Shown in pieces: positions 47,818 to 57,892 of a DNA stretch of 64,000 nt (position 1 is the stretch's first letter; each line of letters starts with the position of its first letter). This DNA comes from Bacteroidota bacterium (GTDB taxonomy: Bacteria > Bacteroidota > Bacteroidia > Bacteroidales > Dysgonomonadaceae), in NCBI GenBank assembly GCA_023622765.1, contig JAMNYO010000056.1, positions 1-64,000 of the forward strand. Direction: 5' to 3'. Position numbers and translations under genes: made by a program. The notes beneath the pieces are model-generated. The model did not search any database, was not told the origin of the DNA, and saw only the letters and a program-made list of their open reading frames with translations.

Positions 47818-48843
47818 ATGAAAGCATTGGTTAAAGCACGCCCGGAAAAGGGGATTTGGATGGCAGAGGTGCCGATACCCGAGATCGGGGTGAACGATGT
47901 GCTTATAAAAATTAAGAAGACCTCCATTTGCGGAACCGACTTCCATATTTACAACTGGGACGAATGGTCGCAGAAAACCATCAAGGTACCGATGACAATC
48001 GGCCACGAGTACGTGGGCGAGATCGTGGATATGGGGAGCGGTGTAAAGAACCTAAAGGTGGGCGACCGGGTGACCGGCGAGGGGCATATCGCTTGCGGCC
48101 ATTGCCGAAACTGTCGACGTGGCAAGCTGCACGTGTGCGAGAACACCATTGGGGTGGGGGTGAACCGGGATGGCGCGTTCGCCGAGTACCTCTCTCTACC
48201 GGCTGCTAACGTGGTGAAGCTTGACCCCCGTATACCGGACGAGATCGCGGCCATCATGGACCCGTTTGGCAACGCCACGCACACGGCGCTCTCCTTTCCG
48301 CTAATCGGGGAGGATGTGCTAATCACGGGGGCGGGGCTTATCGGTAACATGGCGACCGCCATCTGCCGTTTTGCCGGTGCACGCTACATCGTGGTGAGTG
48401 ACCTGAGCGAGTACCGGCTTGAGATTGCCCGTGAAATGGGTGCGACACTCACGGTCAACATTTCCAAGGGAGAGACCGTGGCCAACGCGGTAAAACAACT
48501 GGGCATGCGCGGGTTTGACGTGGGACTGGAGATGTCGGGCTCGCCCGCCGGCTTCCGGGAGATGGTTGCCAACATGTACAACGGCTCCAAAATATCGCTA
48601 CTAGGTATCTTGCCGAACAACACTACCGTCGACTGGAACGCCATCATCTTCAAGGCGCTTACCCTCAAGGGAATCTATGGCCGAGAGATGTGGGAGACCT
48701 GGTACCAGATGGAGCAGATGATCATCTCGGGATTGGACCTAACCCCCATCATCACGCACCGCTTCCCCATCGACGAGTTCCAAAAGGGATTTAACGTGAT
48801 GGAGGAGGGACACTGCGGGAAGGTGATCCTCGATTGGGAGTAA
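47818..48843 (+). CDS. tdh: L-threonine 3-dehydrogenase
   Basis: 341 residues. A zinc-containing medium-chain dehydrogenase: catalytic zinc region [15 protein letters not shown] and GHEYVGE, structural zinc [18 protein letters not shown] fold [13 protein letters not shown]. It oxidises threonine to 2-amino-3-ketobutyrate, the substrate of Kbl upstream. It is separated from kbl by the LRR lipoprotein gene and converges with yeiH, with a single base between the two stop codons. Confidence 0.95.
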   Translation: MKALVKARPEKGIWMAEVPIPEIGVNDVLIKIKKTSICGTDFHIYNWDEWSQKTIKVPMTIGHEYVGEIVDMGSGVKNLKVGDRVTGEGHIACGHCRNCRRGKLHVCENTIGVGVNRDGAFAEYLSLPAANVVKLDPRIPDEIAAIMDPFGNATHTALSFPLIGEDVLITGAGLIGNMATAICRFAGARYIVVSDLSEYRLEIAREMGATLTVNISKGETVANAVKQLGMRGFDVGLEMSGSPAGFREMVANMYNGSKISLLGILPNNTTVDWNAIIFKALTLKGIYGREMWETWYQMEQMIISGLDLTPIITHRFPIDEFQKGFNVMEEGHCGKVILDWE

Positions 48844-48844
48844 G

Positions 48845-50032
48845 CTACGCGAAGTGGGCGAATAGCAGCCAAGCCACTATCAGGGTGACAATGATATTGA
48901 AACCTTGGGCGGTGAGGAACGACCAGATGTAGCGGGCATTCTCCTTCTTGAAGATGTAGCGGAAATCGGTCTCCAACCCGATGCAGACGAACGCCAGCGA
49001 AAAGAGAAGGTTCCGTGCGCCCTTGTTAGCCACCTTCGACAGGACCTTACCAGTCTCGGCATCGAAGGCGAAGCTGAAAATTAACGAAGCGAGGAGAAAA
49101 CCAAGAACAAACTTGGGGAAGCGTTCCCAAAGCACCTTACCGGAAGGCCTTATATCAACGTTCGTGCCTCGGAAGGACCAGTAGATGGAGATAACGAAAG
49201 CGGCCACACCCAGCAGCACGTTTTGTGCCGACTTGATGATCACGCTGTACTGCTCGGCCGTTTCTCCGATGAACTTGCCCGAGGCGACCACCGCGGCCGT
49301 GGTGTCAATGGTGCCACCCAACCACGCTCCTGCCACCTCTTCACTCAACCCTATCCACTTGGCTAAGAGGGGAAGGAGATACATCATGGGAATAGCCACG
49401 ATCAACACCAGCGAAATCACGAACGATAACTTCTTGGGCTCACCCTTAATGGCCCCGCTCGTGGCAATCGCGGCCGAGACCCCGCAGATGGATACCGCGC
49501 TCGAAAGCAACATCGACATCTCTTGATCGATCTTGAAGATGCGTCTGGAGACCCAGAAGCTGAAGTACCATACCGATAAAACCACGATTACCGCTTGAAT
49601 CATCCCCAAAGCCCCGGCTCGCATGATCTCGTTGAAAAGGATGGAGCTTCCCAAGATGACCAACCCCGCCTTGATGTAGTACTCACTCCTTACGGCAGGT
49701 GCCAACCACTTGGGGAGACCCACCGTATTGCGAATTAACAACCCGATTAACACGGCAAAGAAGACCGACTCTAACCCGAGTGCCTTAATCTTACTGATCC
49801 CCGCGATGTAACCGGACAATAGCGCCAGCAGGTAGATCCCGATGAACGAGAGGAAAAACTGACCCTTGTCCTTATTGCCCATGAAGAGGTAGCCCAAGTA
49901 GGCCAATGCAGCCACGATAAGGGACATGTAAAGGGTGTTCTTCATGACTGTGGGTACCAACATGACCAAAACCAAGATCACGATCCCCATAAGGGTAGAA
50001 ACCCAATCTTCACTTCGTAATGATTTTAACAT
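48845..50032 (-). CDS. YeiH/UPF0324 family putative anion exporter
   Basis: 395 residues with about ten transmembrane helices. Family signatures are SAVSICGVSAAIATSGAIKG and AWLGGTIDTTAAVVASG. The family has been proposed to export sulfate or related anions; the evidence for substrate is weak. It converges with tdh. Confidence 0.85.
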   Translation of the reverse strand: MLKSLRSEDWVSTLMGIVILVLVMLVPTVMKNTLYMSLIVAALAYLGYLFMGNKDKGQFFLSFIGIYLLALLSGYIAGISKIKALGLESVFFAVLIGLLIRNTVGLPKWLAPAVRSEYYIKAGLVILGSSILFNEIMRAGALGMIQAVIVVLSVWYFSFWVSRRIFKIDQEMSMLLSSAVSICGVSAAIATSGAIKGEPKKLSFVISLVLIVAIPMMYLLPLLAKWIGLSEEVAGAWLGGTIDTTAAVVASGKFIGETAEQYSVIIKSAQNVLLGVAAFVISIYWSFRGTNVDIRPSGKVLWERFPKFVLGFLLASLIFSFAFDAETGKVLSKVANKGARNLLFSLAFVCIGLETDFRYIFKKENARYIWSFLTAQGFNIIVTLIVAWLLFAHFA

Positions 50033-50065
50033 ATCTCGGTGATTTTTGATGATAATATTCCTGTA

Positions 50066-50304
50066 TATGACTTTAACTCAAGTATTTACGTCTATATTTG
50101 CTTTCAACTTCGACTGACGCTCGTTTTACGACCCATCAACTGCTTGCTCGCTAAAAGAAAAGAACTCAGTTTCGCTTCAAACAGCTTTTCTTTTAAACGC
50201 GAACTGCGCAGGATGTGTCCCCGTAAAACGAGCTAAGGTCTTCACCTTGAAAGCAAACAACAACAAAATAATAAACGAAAGTTATAATTATGACTTTAAC
50301 TCAA
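50066..50304. repeat. Palindromic element flanked by 16-bp direct repeats
   Basis: TATGACTTTAACTCAA occurs at 50066-50081 and again at 50289-50304. Between them lies a long nested inverted repeat: TTTGCTTTCAA / TTGAAAGCAAA outside, CTCGTTTTACG / CGTAAAACGAG next, AAAAGAAAAG / CTTTTCTTTT inside, with a 22-base apex. As RNA it would fold into a rod of about 160 nt. A TATATTTG motif at 50093-50100 could be a -7 element. It may be a MITE-like element with target duplications or a structured RNA gene; the sequence does not decide. A 65-residue ORF inside it is not credible as a protein. Confidence 0.6.
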
Positions 50305-50501
50305 TGGGCAAAATTATAAATAATTTGCATATAATGAAGGATAAACCCGGTTTTCTTTGCCTTTTCAGGCCTGGTTGGTTGGATTAATCGGCTAAAATGG
50401 CTTAAACCTGTTCTTCATGTTACTCCTGTCACTCGGTATAACCGGGTTAATCGCTTGAAACGCTTTGTTGGTCGACAAAATCCCGCGGTTTATCTATTAG
50501 T
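50305..50501. other. Rest of the gene-free stretch
   Basis: The 590-bp gap between yeiH and the barrel gene holds the palindromic element on its left and the barrel-gene promoter on its right. In between I see AT-rich sequence with no ORF, tRNA or clear terminator. Confidence 0.5.
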
Positions 50502-50533
50502 TTTGTCGTTGCTGCTGGCGGAAGCTACTTTTG
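50502..50533 (+). promoter_or_regulatory. Promoter of the outer-membrane barrel gene
   Basis: TTTG (50502-50505), a 20-bp spacer and TACTTTTG (50526-50533), a consensus Bacteroidota promoter. It predicts a leader of about 80 nt before ATG 50623, and probably drives the following kinase and regulator too. Confidence 0.68.
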
Positions 50534-50622
50534 TACAGTTCTTCACACCATACAGTAGGTAAAGACGGCTTTTGCAATTGCAGTGAATAGAATTGGTGAA
50601 TATGGCAATTAATTTATTGAAA

Positions 50623-53600
50623 ATGAAAAGGGTATTGTTTTTCATCCTGACATGGGGCGTGATTTCCCTCACCTCTGTCATTTGTGGACAAACAGGGGGC
50701 CAAGCGCAAGCTAAAGCGCAGGGAGAGGTGCGCACAGAGACGCACGGGCGGGGTCAAGGGCAGCCACTGATGCAGTCACAATCACAACAGCAGCCACAAT
50801 TACAACAGCAATCACAAGCGCCTCGCGTTATTTCCGGTAAGCTGGTGGATCGGGACTCGGAACAACCTATCGCTCAGGCGAACATCCGGGTGCTGCAACA
50901 AGCGGACAGCACGTTTGTAACAGGGAAAGCCTCTGACGATGATGGCTCCTTTTCCATTCCGGTACGCAACGGTTCTTATATCGTGCAGGTATCTTATATC
51001 GGGTACCACGATCTCTTTAGAGAGGTTCAGGTAAGCCGTTCCAACCCCCAAGTTGAGCTGGGTACGCTAACGATGGTTCGGGACGATATTGCCCTTTCAG
51101 AAACGGTGGTCACCGCTAAAGCAGTCGAGATCGTGGTCAGAGGGGACACCCTAGAGTATAACGCAGCTGCCTATAACGTATCGGAGAACGCGGTGGTGGA
51201 GGACCTGTTGAAGAAGATGCCCGGTGTGGAGGTGGACAGTGACGGGAAAATCACGGTTAACGGTAGAGAGATCACGAAAATATTGGTAGACGGAGAGGAG
51301 TTTTTCAGCAGCGACCCGAAGGTGGCTTCCAAGAACCTACCCGCGAAGATGGTCGACCGGCTTCAGGTACTGGAGCGGAAGAGCGAGATGGCACGGATGA
51401 CCGGCTTTGAAGACGGGGCAGAGGAGAACGTGATCAACCTCACCGTGCTACCGGGCATGAAGGAGGGACTGTTTGGCAACGCCTTCGCGGGCTACGGTAG
51501 CAAGGATCGATATGAGGCTAACGGGATGGTCAACCGCATGAAAGATTCGGATCAATATACCTTCTTGGGGGGAGTCAACAATACCAATAACGCCGGTTTC
51601 TCCGACCTGGCCACCTCCATGTTCGGGGGTATGGGGGGACGTGGAGGACGCGGTGGACGCGGTGGACCTGGTGGGCCCCGTATGATGTTCGGAGGGCGAG
51701 ACGGTATCTCCACTTCGGCTAACGGGGGTGGCAACTTCAGTAAGAAGTTCGCATCCAACTTCAAACTGGGTGGAAATGCTCGCTACGGGTACACCGATAA
51801 TGAAGTGCTTTCGAATGTGTTTACTCGAAACCTGTTGAGTACCGGCAACACGCTGGAACAAGAGGACAACTGGAGCAACAACCGAAGCCAGAACTTCAAC
51901 ACGGAACTGCGCATGGAGTGGGAACCCGACTCATTCACTACCATCATCTTCCGACCCAACTTGTCGCTGTACAACAACAAGCGTAACGAAACGGGCAATT
52001 ACTATACGCGCCGTGAATCGGACGGCGATACCATTAACCGGGGTGACTCTAGGTACTTGTCGGAAGGAAATAGCAGCAACTTCGGGGGAAGCCTTGATTT
52101 CAGTCGACAAGTCGGGAGACAGGGACGTGTCATCAGCGCCTCGCTACGTGTTGACCGGGGTGAATCGGAAAACAGCGGGAGTAGCCTCTCCAACACCTAC
52201 TACTTTGGTTCCCGCCCCGATGATATCATCGATCAGCGCTTTACCAATACGAACAACAACACCTCATGGCGGGCGTTCTTCTCGTACGTGGAGCCGGTGG
52301 GGAGGAACAACTATCTCCAACTGGCCTACCAATACGGGCAGAATATTTCTGAATCGGATAAGGATACCCGCTCGCTGGACGCCCAGGGGAATTACACCGT
52401 GCTGGACTCGGCATACAGCAAACGTCTTGAGAACCGCTTCTCAAACCAGGAAGTAGAGCTTAACTTCCGCTCCGTTAGAGAGAATTACGACTACACGGTC
52501 GGCTTCTCCATACAGCCTTCCAGTTCCCGTAGCAAGACGTTCATCGGCACGAAACAGATCCACGATACCGAGCAGAAGGTGATTAATTACGCGCCCATGG
52601 CTCAATTCAACTACCAGTGGAGCCGTACCTGTAATTTGAGGCTGCGCTACTTCGGGAATACCAGTCAGCCCTCGGTCACACAGCTGTCGCCGGTGGTCGA
52701 CGTGTCGGACCCGTTGAACGTGAGCTACGGGAACCCTGACCTGAAGCCCTCTTTCACCCATCGCCTCGATTTCCAATACCGCACGTCGAACCCCGAGAAG
52801 GCCAGCTCTGTAATGGCATTCGCCAACATGAACTACATGACCAACGACATCGTTTCGTCGACCATTACCGACCCCTCCACGGGACGGAAGGAGAGCACGT
52901 TCAAGAACGTGAGCGGTAACTGGAACAGTAACGGGCGGGTGATGTTCAACCTGCCTTTGAAGAATATCAAGTTCTCCATCTTCTCCATGTCGTTCGCGAG
53001 TTACAACCGCTCCAACGGCTTCTCCGGGTACTACACGAAAGGGAGCGAAGAACCGGTGCTGGAGAGGAACCTCAACCAGCGGGTCAACCTGATGGAGACG
53101 TTGGGCTTGAACTACCGATCCGACCTGTTCGACCTGAGCATACGAGGCAACGTGAACTTCAATAACGTGACCAACAGCCTTGAGGGTCAACGTGACCAAC
53201 AGTACTTCAATTACGGCGGCAGCGCGAACGCCTCTATCTTTCTGCCTTGGGATTTGACGATCGAGAGCGATATCAATTACGCGACCAACTCCGGTTATAC
53301 CGACGGGTTCGAACAGAACGAATGGCTATGGAACGCCTCCATTCAGAAGCAACTTTTTAAACAAAAGAATGGCACCATTCGTTTAAAGATATATGACATC
53401 CTGCAACAACGTAGCAATATTAGTAGAAGCGTGACTTCGAACTATATACGGGACTCAACGACCAACACGCTCACCAGCTACTTTATGGTGCATTTCGTGT
53501 ACCGGTTCACCATGTTCAAAGGTGGTGCAACGCAGGAAGAAATGATGTCGCCACGTAGAGGTGATGGACATGGTGGAGGTATGGGTAGAGGCAGAGGAGG

Positions 53601-53634
53601 AGGGTTTGGGCCACCACCGCCCCCTGGAATGTAA
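50623..53634 (+). CDS. Outer-membrane beta-barrel protein (TonB-receptor-like, no clear TonB box)
   Basis: 1003 residues from ATG 50623, which gives a clean signal peptide (FFILTWGVISLTSVICGQ); ATG 50602 is an alternative. A Gln-rich low-complexity linker comes next. A carboxypeptidase-regulatory-like domain follows (VISGKLVDRDSEQPIAQANI, about residues 66-150), then a plug-like segment (EDLLKKMPGVEVDSDGKITVNG) and a large barrel of the OMP_b-brl_3 type. A Gly/Arg-rich loop (~340-360) and a Gly/His/Pro tail (GDGHGGGMGRG...PPPPPGM) are unusual. Co-transcription with LytS/LytTR genes suggests regulated expression. Confidence 0.82.
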   Translation: MKRVLFFILTWGVISLTSVICGQTGGQAQAKAQGEVRTETHGRGQGQPLMQSQSQQQPQLQQQSQAPRVISGKLVDRDSEQPIAQANIRVLQQADSTFVTGKASDDDGSFSIPVRNGSYIVQVSYIGYHDLFREVQVSRSNPQVELGTLTMVRDDIALSETVVTAKAVEIVVRGDTLEYNAAAYNVSENAVVEDLLKKMPGVEVDSDGKITVNGREITKILVDGEEFFSSDPKVASKNLPAKMVDRLQVLERKSEMARMTGFEDGAEENVINLTVLPGMKEGLFGNAFAGYGSKDRYEANGMVNRMKDSDQYTFLGGVNNTNNAGFSDLATSMFGGMGGRGGRGGRGGPGGPRMMFGGRDGISTSANGGGNFSKKFASNFKLGGNARYGYTDNEVLSNVFTRNLLSTGNTLEQEDNWSNNRSQNFNTELRMEWEPDSFTTIIFRPNLSLYNNKRNETGNYYTRRESDGDTINRGDSRYLSEGNSSNFGGSLDFSRQVGRQGRVISASLRVDRGESENSGSSLSNTYYFGSRPDDIIDQRFTNTNNNTSWRAFFSYVEPVGRNNYLQLAYQYGQNISESDKDTRSLDAQGNYTVLDSAYSKRLENRFSNQEVELNFRSVRENYDYTVGFSIQPSSSRSKTFIGTKQIHDTEQKVINYAPMAQFNYQWSRTCNLRLRYFGNTSQPSVTQLSPVVDVSDPLNVSYGNPDLKPSFTHRLDFQYRTSNPEKASSVMAFANMNYMTNDIVSSTITDPSTGRKESTFKNVSGNWNSNGRVMFNLPLKNIKFSIFSMSFASYNRSNGFSGYYTKGSEEPVLERNLNQRVNLMETLGLNYRSDLFDLSIRGNVNFNNVTNSLEGQRDQQYFNYGGSANASIFLPWDLTIESDINYATNSGYTDGFEQNEWLWNASIQKQLFKQKNGTIRLKIYDILQQRSNISRSVTSNYIRDSTTNTLTSYFMVHFVYRFTMFKGGATQEEMMSPRRGDGHGGGMGRGRGGGFGPPPPPGM

Positions 53635-53736
53635 AAGATGTGCCTGGAAACATTGACTGTAAGAAATTGCCAACAGGAAAGCTTGTAGGAAAGGCTGTAT
53701 AAGGCAAGTTATAAGGGAATCAAAAAAACTGGAGAA

Positions 53737-54840
53737 ATGACCCAATCGTTAAAGGTGAACCGGAGAAGCAGGTGGAACAACGTTTTCGTCCATATTCTCT
53801 TGTGGGGGGTGATCTTCATCCTTCCCTACTTTTTCATGGATCCCGAGCGGGTATTTAATTGGAAGTCGTTTGCCCGCTCCTTGCCGGATTTGCTTGGGTT
53901 CATGCTCATTTTTTACCTCAACTATTTCTTGCTGATCGATAAGCTGCTATTCAAGGGTAAAACCAAGCAGTTTGTCGTTTACAACCTGCTCCTAATCGTG
54001 GGAATCGCTTTTCTGATGCATTACAGTCGGGGATGGTTGACGGCTCTGATGCCCGAGATAATGCCCCGTTGGCGTATGCGAAGGAGGATGATACCCCTAT
54101 CGTTCGTAGTACGCAATTTCACTTCGCTTTTCTTGATGACAGGACTTAGTCTAGCCCTGAAAATGACCGTCCGCTGGTTTGAGGTAGATAACGAGAGAAA
54201 GGAATTGGCCAAGGCCAAATCGGAGGCAGAGTTGCAAAACCTCAAAAACCAGATTAACCCGCACTTCCTACTGAACACGTTGAACAACATCTACGCGCTT
54301 ATCGAGTTCAACCCCCCGAAAGCGCAACAGGCTGTGGTGGACCTGAGCAAGATGTTACGTCACCTGTTGTACGACAACAACCAGGCCTACGTGCCGCTTC
54401 GTCAGGAGGTCGACTTCATGCGCAACTACGTTGAGTTGATGCGCATCCGCCTGTCCGAAAACGTGCAACTGAACACCCACTTCGCTTATTCCGAGGGGAA
54501 GGAGACGTTAATCTCCCCGCTCATCTTCATATCGCTGATAGAGAACGCGTTCAAGCACGGTGTTAGCGGTGATAAGCCATCGTTTATCGATATTTCGCTC
54601 GTGGAACACGAGGATGGGAGGGTTGAGTTTGTCTGCAACAACAGCTATTTTCCCAAGTCGGAATCCGACAAAAGCGGTAGCGGGATCGGATTGGAGCTGG
54701 TGAAGCGGCGACTTGAACTGCTTTACCCGGGGAACTATACCTGGGAGACAGAGATAAAGGACGACATGTATACCACCGTGTTGGTCATCGATACAAAAAG
54801 GAGTACAGATGATACTGAATTGTTGGATAGTGGACGATGA
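53737..54840 (+). CDS. LytS-type sensor histidine kinase
   Basis: 367 residues. Four predicted transmembrane helices in the first ~145 residues with little extracellular sequence. The His_kinase domain has the phospho-acceptor in NQINPHFLLNTLNNIYALI (~170-190) and a C-terminal HATPase with LIENAFKHG and GSGIGLELVKRRL. Its last 32 bp overlap the response regulator gene, so the two form a coupled pair. Its own start is 102 bp after the barrel gene. Confidence 0.92.
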   Translation: MTQSLKVNRRSRWNNVFVHILLWGVIFILPYFFMDPERVFNWKSFARSLPDLLGFMLIFYLNYFLLIDKLLFKGKTKQFVVYNLLLIVGIAFLMHYSRGWLTALMPEIMPRWRMRRRMIPLSFVVRNFTSLFLMTGLSLALKMTVRWFEVDNERKELAKAKSEAELQNLKNQINPHFLLNTLNNIYALIEFNPPKAQQAVVDLSKMLRHLLYDNNQAYVPLRQEVDFMRNYVELMRIRLSENVQLNTHFAYSEGKETLISPLIFISLIENAFKHGVSGDKPSFIDISLVEHEDGRVEFVCNNSYFPKSESDKSGSGIGLELVKRRLELLYPGNYTWETEIKDDMYTTVLVIDTKRSTDDTELLDSGR

Positions 54841-55534
54841 GCCGTTGGCATTATCGTTATTGGAGTCTTACGTGCATCGGGTGCCTTTCCTGAAGTTGAC
54901 AGGGAAGTACAGCAACGCCTTGTCGGCCATGAAGCAAATCGCCGGCGAGAAAGTGGACGTGATTTTCCTCGATATTCAGATGCCCGAGGTAAGCGGCATG
55001 GAGTTTGCCCGTGTCATTAGTGATTCCACTCGTATTGTTTTCACCACCGCTTTTAGCCAGTACGCGGTGGAGGGGTACAAGGTCAATGCGATTGACTACC
55101 TGCTTAAACCCTTCTCCTTTAGCGAATTCCTGAATGCAGCCAAAAAGGCATTGTCGTGGTTTGAGATGACCGGCGCCTCGAAAGAGCAAATTCCCACTGA
55201 ACGAGAGAAGGTGGGTTTCTACGTCAAATCGGACTACAAGCTCCTCCACCTGCTATACGAGGAAATCCTCTACATCGAGGGACTGAAAGATTACGTGAAG
55301 ATCTACACCGAAAACGACCCAAAGCCCATCCTCTCGCTGATGAGCCTTAAATCGCTTGAAGAGACGCTGCCCTCGGAGCGGTTCACGCGGGTGCATCGTT
55401 CCTACATCATTCATCGGAATAAGATAACCAGCATCCAAAAGAACCGGATCACCATCGGCAAGAAGCAGGTGCCGATCGGGGAGACCTACCGAAAGCAGTT
55501 TAAGGAGATTATAGGTGATTCAGCTAACAATTAA
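54809..55534 (+). CDS. LytTR-family response regulator
   Basis: 241 residues. The receiver domain has acidic DDE near the start, phospho-Asp in VIFLDIQMPEVSG (~55), and K in LLKPFSF (~105). The LytTR DNA-binding domain occupies ~140-240 (ILYIEGLKDYVKIYT, RVHRSYIIHRNKI). A ribosome binding site AAAAGGAG lies inside the end of the kinase gene, 6 bp before the start. The stop sits in a short 7-bp tandem repeat (TAACAAT, 55525-55545). Confidence 0.93.
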   Translation: MILNCWIVDDEPLALSLLESYVHRVPFLKLTGKYSNALSAMKQIAGEKVDVIFLDIQMPEVSGMEFARVISDSTRIVFTTAFSQYAVEGYKVNAIDYLLKPFSFSEFLNAAKKALSWFEMTGASKEQIPTEREKVGFYVKSDYKLLHLLYEEILYIEGLKDYVKIYTENDPKPILSLMSLKSLEETLPSERFTRVHRSYIIHRNKITSIQKNRITIGKKQVPIGETYRKQFKEIIGDSANN

Positions 55535-55649
55535 CAATTAACAATTAGCAATGAGCCGGGATAGTGTTCCCAACTGATTATAATGCTTCGAGACTTTTCA
55601 GGCTGAACTCTATTACTATTTGATATATTGTTACGTCAGCAATAAATAC

Positions 55650-56917
55650 TTAATATTTAAAAACCTTTCTCCCGGCAATTACCTGCTTTTTCTTTTCGTC
55701 GAAAGTGGCACGTTGTCCGGTGCGCAGAGCAGCCGTAACCATGATGTCGGCAATGGAGTGGTTATAACCGGCTTCAACGGGTGCGTTTGTTTTCACGTTA
55801 TTGGCTCTCACGCAATCCATCCAGTTTTTCACGTGTAAATTCGTTAACGGGTCAGAACCTGTATTAGCACCTGTTTCTGCAGTCATTTTGGGTAGTTCGA
55901 ACGTATCGAGCATAAACGGTTCCATTCCCATAGCTCCTGCATATCTTTCGTTCAATCCTCCATCATTGTTGACAATATTACTATCCAAATCGAGTTTACC
56001 CCCGTTGGAGAAATACCACTCTTTGGTTCCGCCTGAACTGTTATTTTGCCTTGATGAGTATATCACTTGAAAACCGTTTCCCGGCTCTTTTTCAGGACTG
56101 TCCCCGTAGTCGAAAACAGCAGTCATGGTGTCGAAATTGGTTCTTCCGTCATTCCACATGTAGATCCCACCGTTCGCCACCACTGAACGGGGGTAGTCCA
56201 GTCCGGAAAACCAGTGAACAGTATCAATCTGATGCGCCATCCACTGGCCGGGGATTCCGGAAGAGTAAGGCCAGAAAAGACGATACTCTAAATATTTGCG
56301 GGGATCCCATGGTTCATACGGGCGGTTCATCAGGAATCGTTTCCAGTCGGTGTCTTGTTCGATTTAATATAATCGTAAGCCGCGTGATAGTTGGTTCCGC
56401 TCCGGCGTTGCGAGCCGACTTGAATGACCTTGTTGGTCTCTTTTGCCGCTTTAAGCGCGAAGTTGGCATCGTCCATGGTTTCGGCGAATGGTTTTTCAAC
56501 GTACACGTCACAACCGGCCCTTACCGCTTCGGCAGTATGCAGCGCGTGTTGGAAATCCGCCGTACTAATGATCACCGCATCGGGTTTCTGCTCCCATAGT
56601 TCATCGCTGTTTCGGGCAGTGAGAATACTCCCCCCGGTTTGTTCTTTGTACCAGGCTTGTCCTTCATCGCGACGGCGATTCCATATATCGCAAACGGTGA
56701 AGAGCTCAAAATTCATATCTTTTGCATATTTGAGAAAAGATTTTCCGAGCGAATTACGGAAACGATTGGAAAATCCCAATATGCCTACCCTCACTTTATC
56801 GTTGGCGCCGATGATGCTGGCATAACTTTTTGCCGACATGTTCATGGTACTACCCAGTGTTATCCCGGCCATTCCGAGTGCCGATTTTTTAATAAATTCA
56901 CGTCTTGTTTCCATCAT
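55650..56917 (-). pseudogene. Tat-exported Gfo/Idh/MocA oxidoreductase, internal deletion with frameshift
   Basis: N-terminal part (56917 down to 56330): Tat signal RREFIKKSALGMAG, NAD-binding VRVGILGFSNR, and the substrate-binding EKPF motif in VEKPFAETMDD. The frame runs AYDYIKS then ends in unrelated residues and a stop. In another frame the sequence resumes QDTDWKRFLMNRPYEPWDPRK and continues normally to 55650. The usual ~30 residues between these blocks are absent, so about 90 bp were deleted at TCG|AACAAGAC out of frame. It would be a periplasmic sugar or glycoside oxidoreductase if intact. It lies 1 bp after the epimerase-like gene and was once in its operon. Confidence 0.8.
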
Positions 56918-56918
56918 G

Positions 56919-57800
56919 TTAGTTGTTGATTTGTGTAATAATTGTTTTTATTGCTACCGGTATCTGTGAGTCAAAATCCTTCCATCGGGCTTCGATGGAT
57001 ATTTTTCCTTTGTAATCTATTTTTTTAAGGGCGTTGAAATATGGACGAAAGTCCTCGTTATAAGTGCCGGGGACGGCCCTGTCTTGTTTTTCCGCGATAT
57101 GTATATGTTTGATTAGTTTTCCATATTTTACAATACTTTCAGCTCCTTCATCATCCATTTTCATATGATATAAATCTGCCAATAACCGGAAGTTGGGATG
57201 GTTGATATCTTTAACAATTTCTCCTCCTTCCTCTACGGAATTGATAAAGTTGCACTCCGTGGTGTTGAGTGGTTCCAAAACAATGGTAACATTGTATGCT
57301 TGAGCGATTGGCGCCATTTTTTGTCCTAATTCAATGAATTGAATCCGAGCTTTTTCACGAGAAAATCCGTCGGGAATAGAACGCGAACCACCGCTTCCAA
57401 AAACAATGAATTCCACTCCCGCGCGTTGCGCTCTTCGGAAAGCTGTTTCAGCGAATTGTAATATCTCTTCGTGAAGGGCTTCGGCTCCTACGCTTTTTAG
57501 GTTCCCGGGAATAAAACCATTACAGGCTTTGACGGGTAGGGGCGAGTTAGCGGCTTCTTCCAATAGTTTATTGAATTCTTCTTCCGATTTTGTGGGCATC
57601 AGAAATCTGGATACACTCTCTTCGACATATCTGTATCCATACTGTTGCATTTTTTCTCCGTTGGAAAAACCCGTGCAAATGCCGATTTGTATCGATTTAG
57701 AACCACTTTTTGATGGTGTGCATGCTGTAAAGGATATCGTGAAAACGAAAACGAGAAAATAATGTATGTTTTCACTTTTTATCAGTTTCATTTTATGCAT
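56919..57800 (-). CDS. Sugar phosphate isomerase/epimerase-like TIM-barrel lipoprotein
   Basis: 293 residues from ATG 57800 (ATG 57791 also possible). A longer frame to 57923 overlaps the promoter. The lipoprotein signal ends FTISFTAC. The xylose-isomerase-like TIM barrel has IVLEPLNTTE, ADLYHMKMD and the terminal SIEARWK, whose Glu/His residues fit the metal-binding set of the family. A lipid anchor on this fold is common in Bacteroidota, where such proteins pair with Gfo/Idh/MocA oxidoreductases; here the partner gene is broken. Substrate unknown. Confidence 0.8.
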   Translation of the reverse strand: MHKMKLIKSENIHYFLVFVFTISFTACTPSKSGSKSIQIGICTGFSNGEKMQQYGYRYVEESVSRFLMPTKSEEEFNKLLEEAANSPLPVKACNGFIPGNLKSVGAEALHEEILQFAETAFRRAQRAGVEFIVFGSGGSRSIPDGFSREKARIQFIELGQKMAPIAQAYNVTIVLEPLNTTECNFINSVEEGGEIVKDINHPNFRLLADLYHMKMDDEGAESIVKYGKLIKHIHIAEKQDRAVPGTYNEDFRPYFNALKKIDYKGKISIEARWKDFDSQIPVAIKTIITQINN

Positions 57801-57892
57801 GTTTATTAATGAGGAATTATAAAAAACGGATTCATCAGAAGGCGCGATGACATCGAAATATTTAAAAGAGTGTTTTTGAAAGCATCCCCCAG

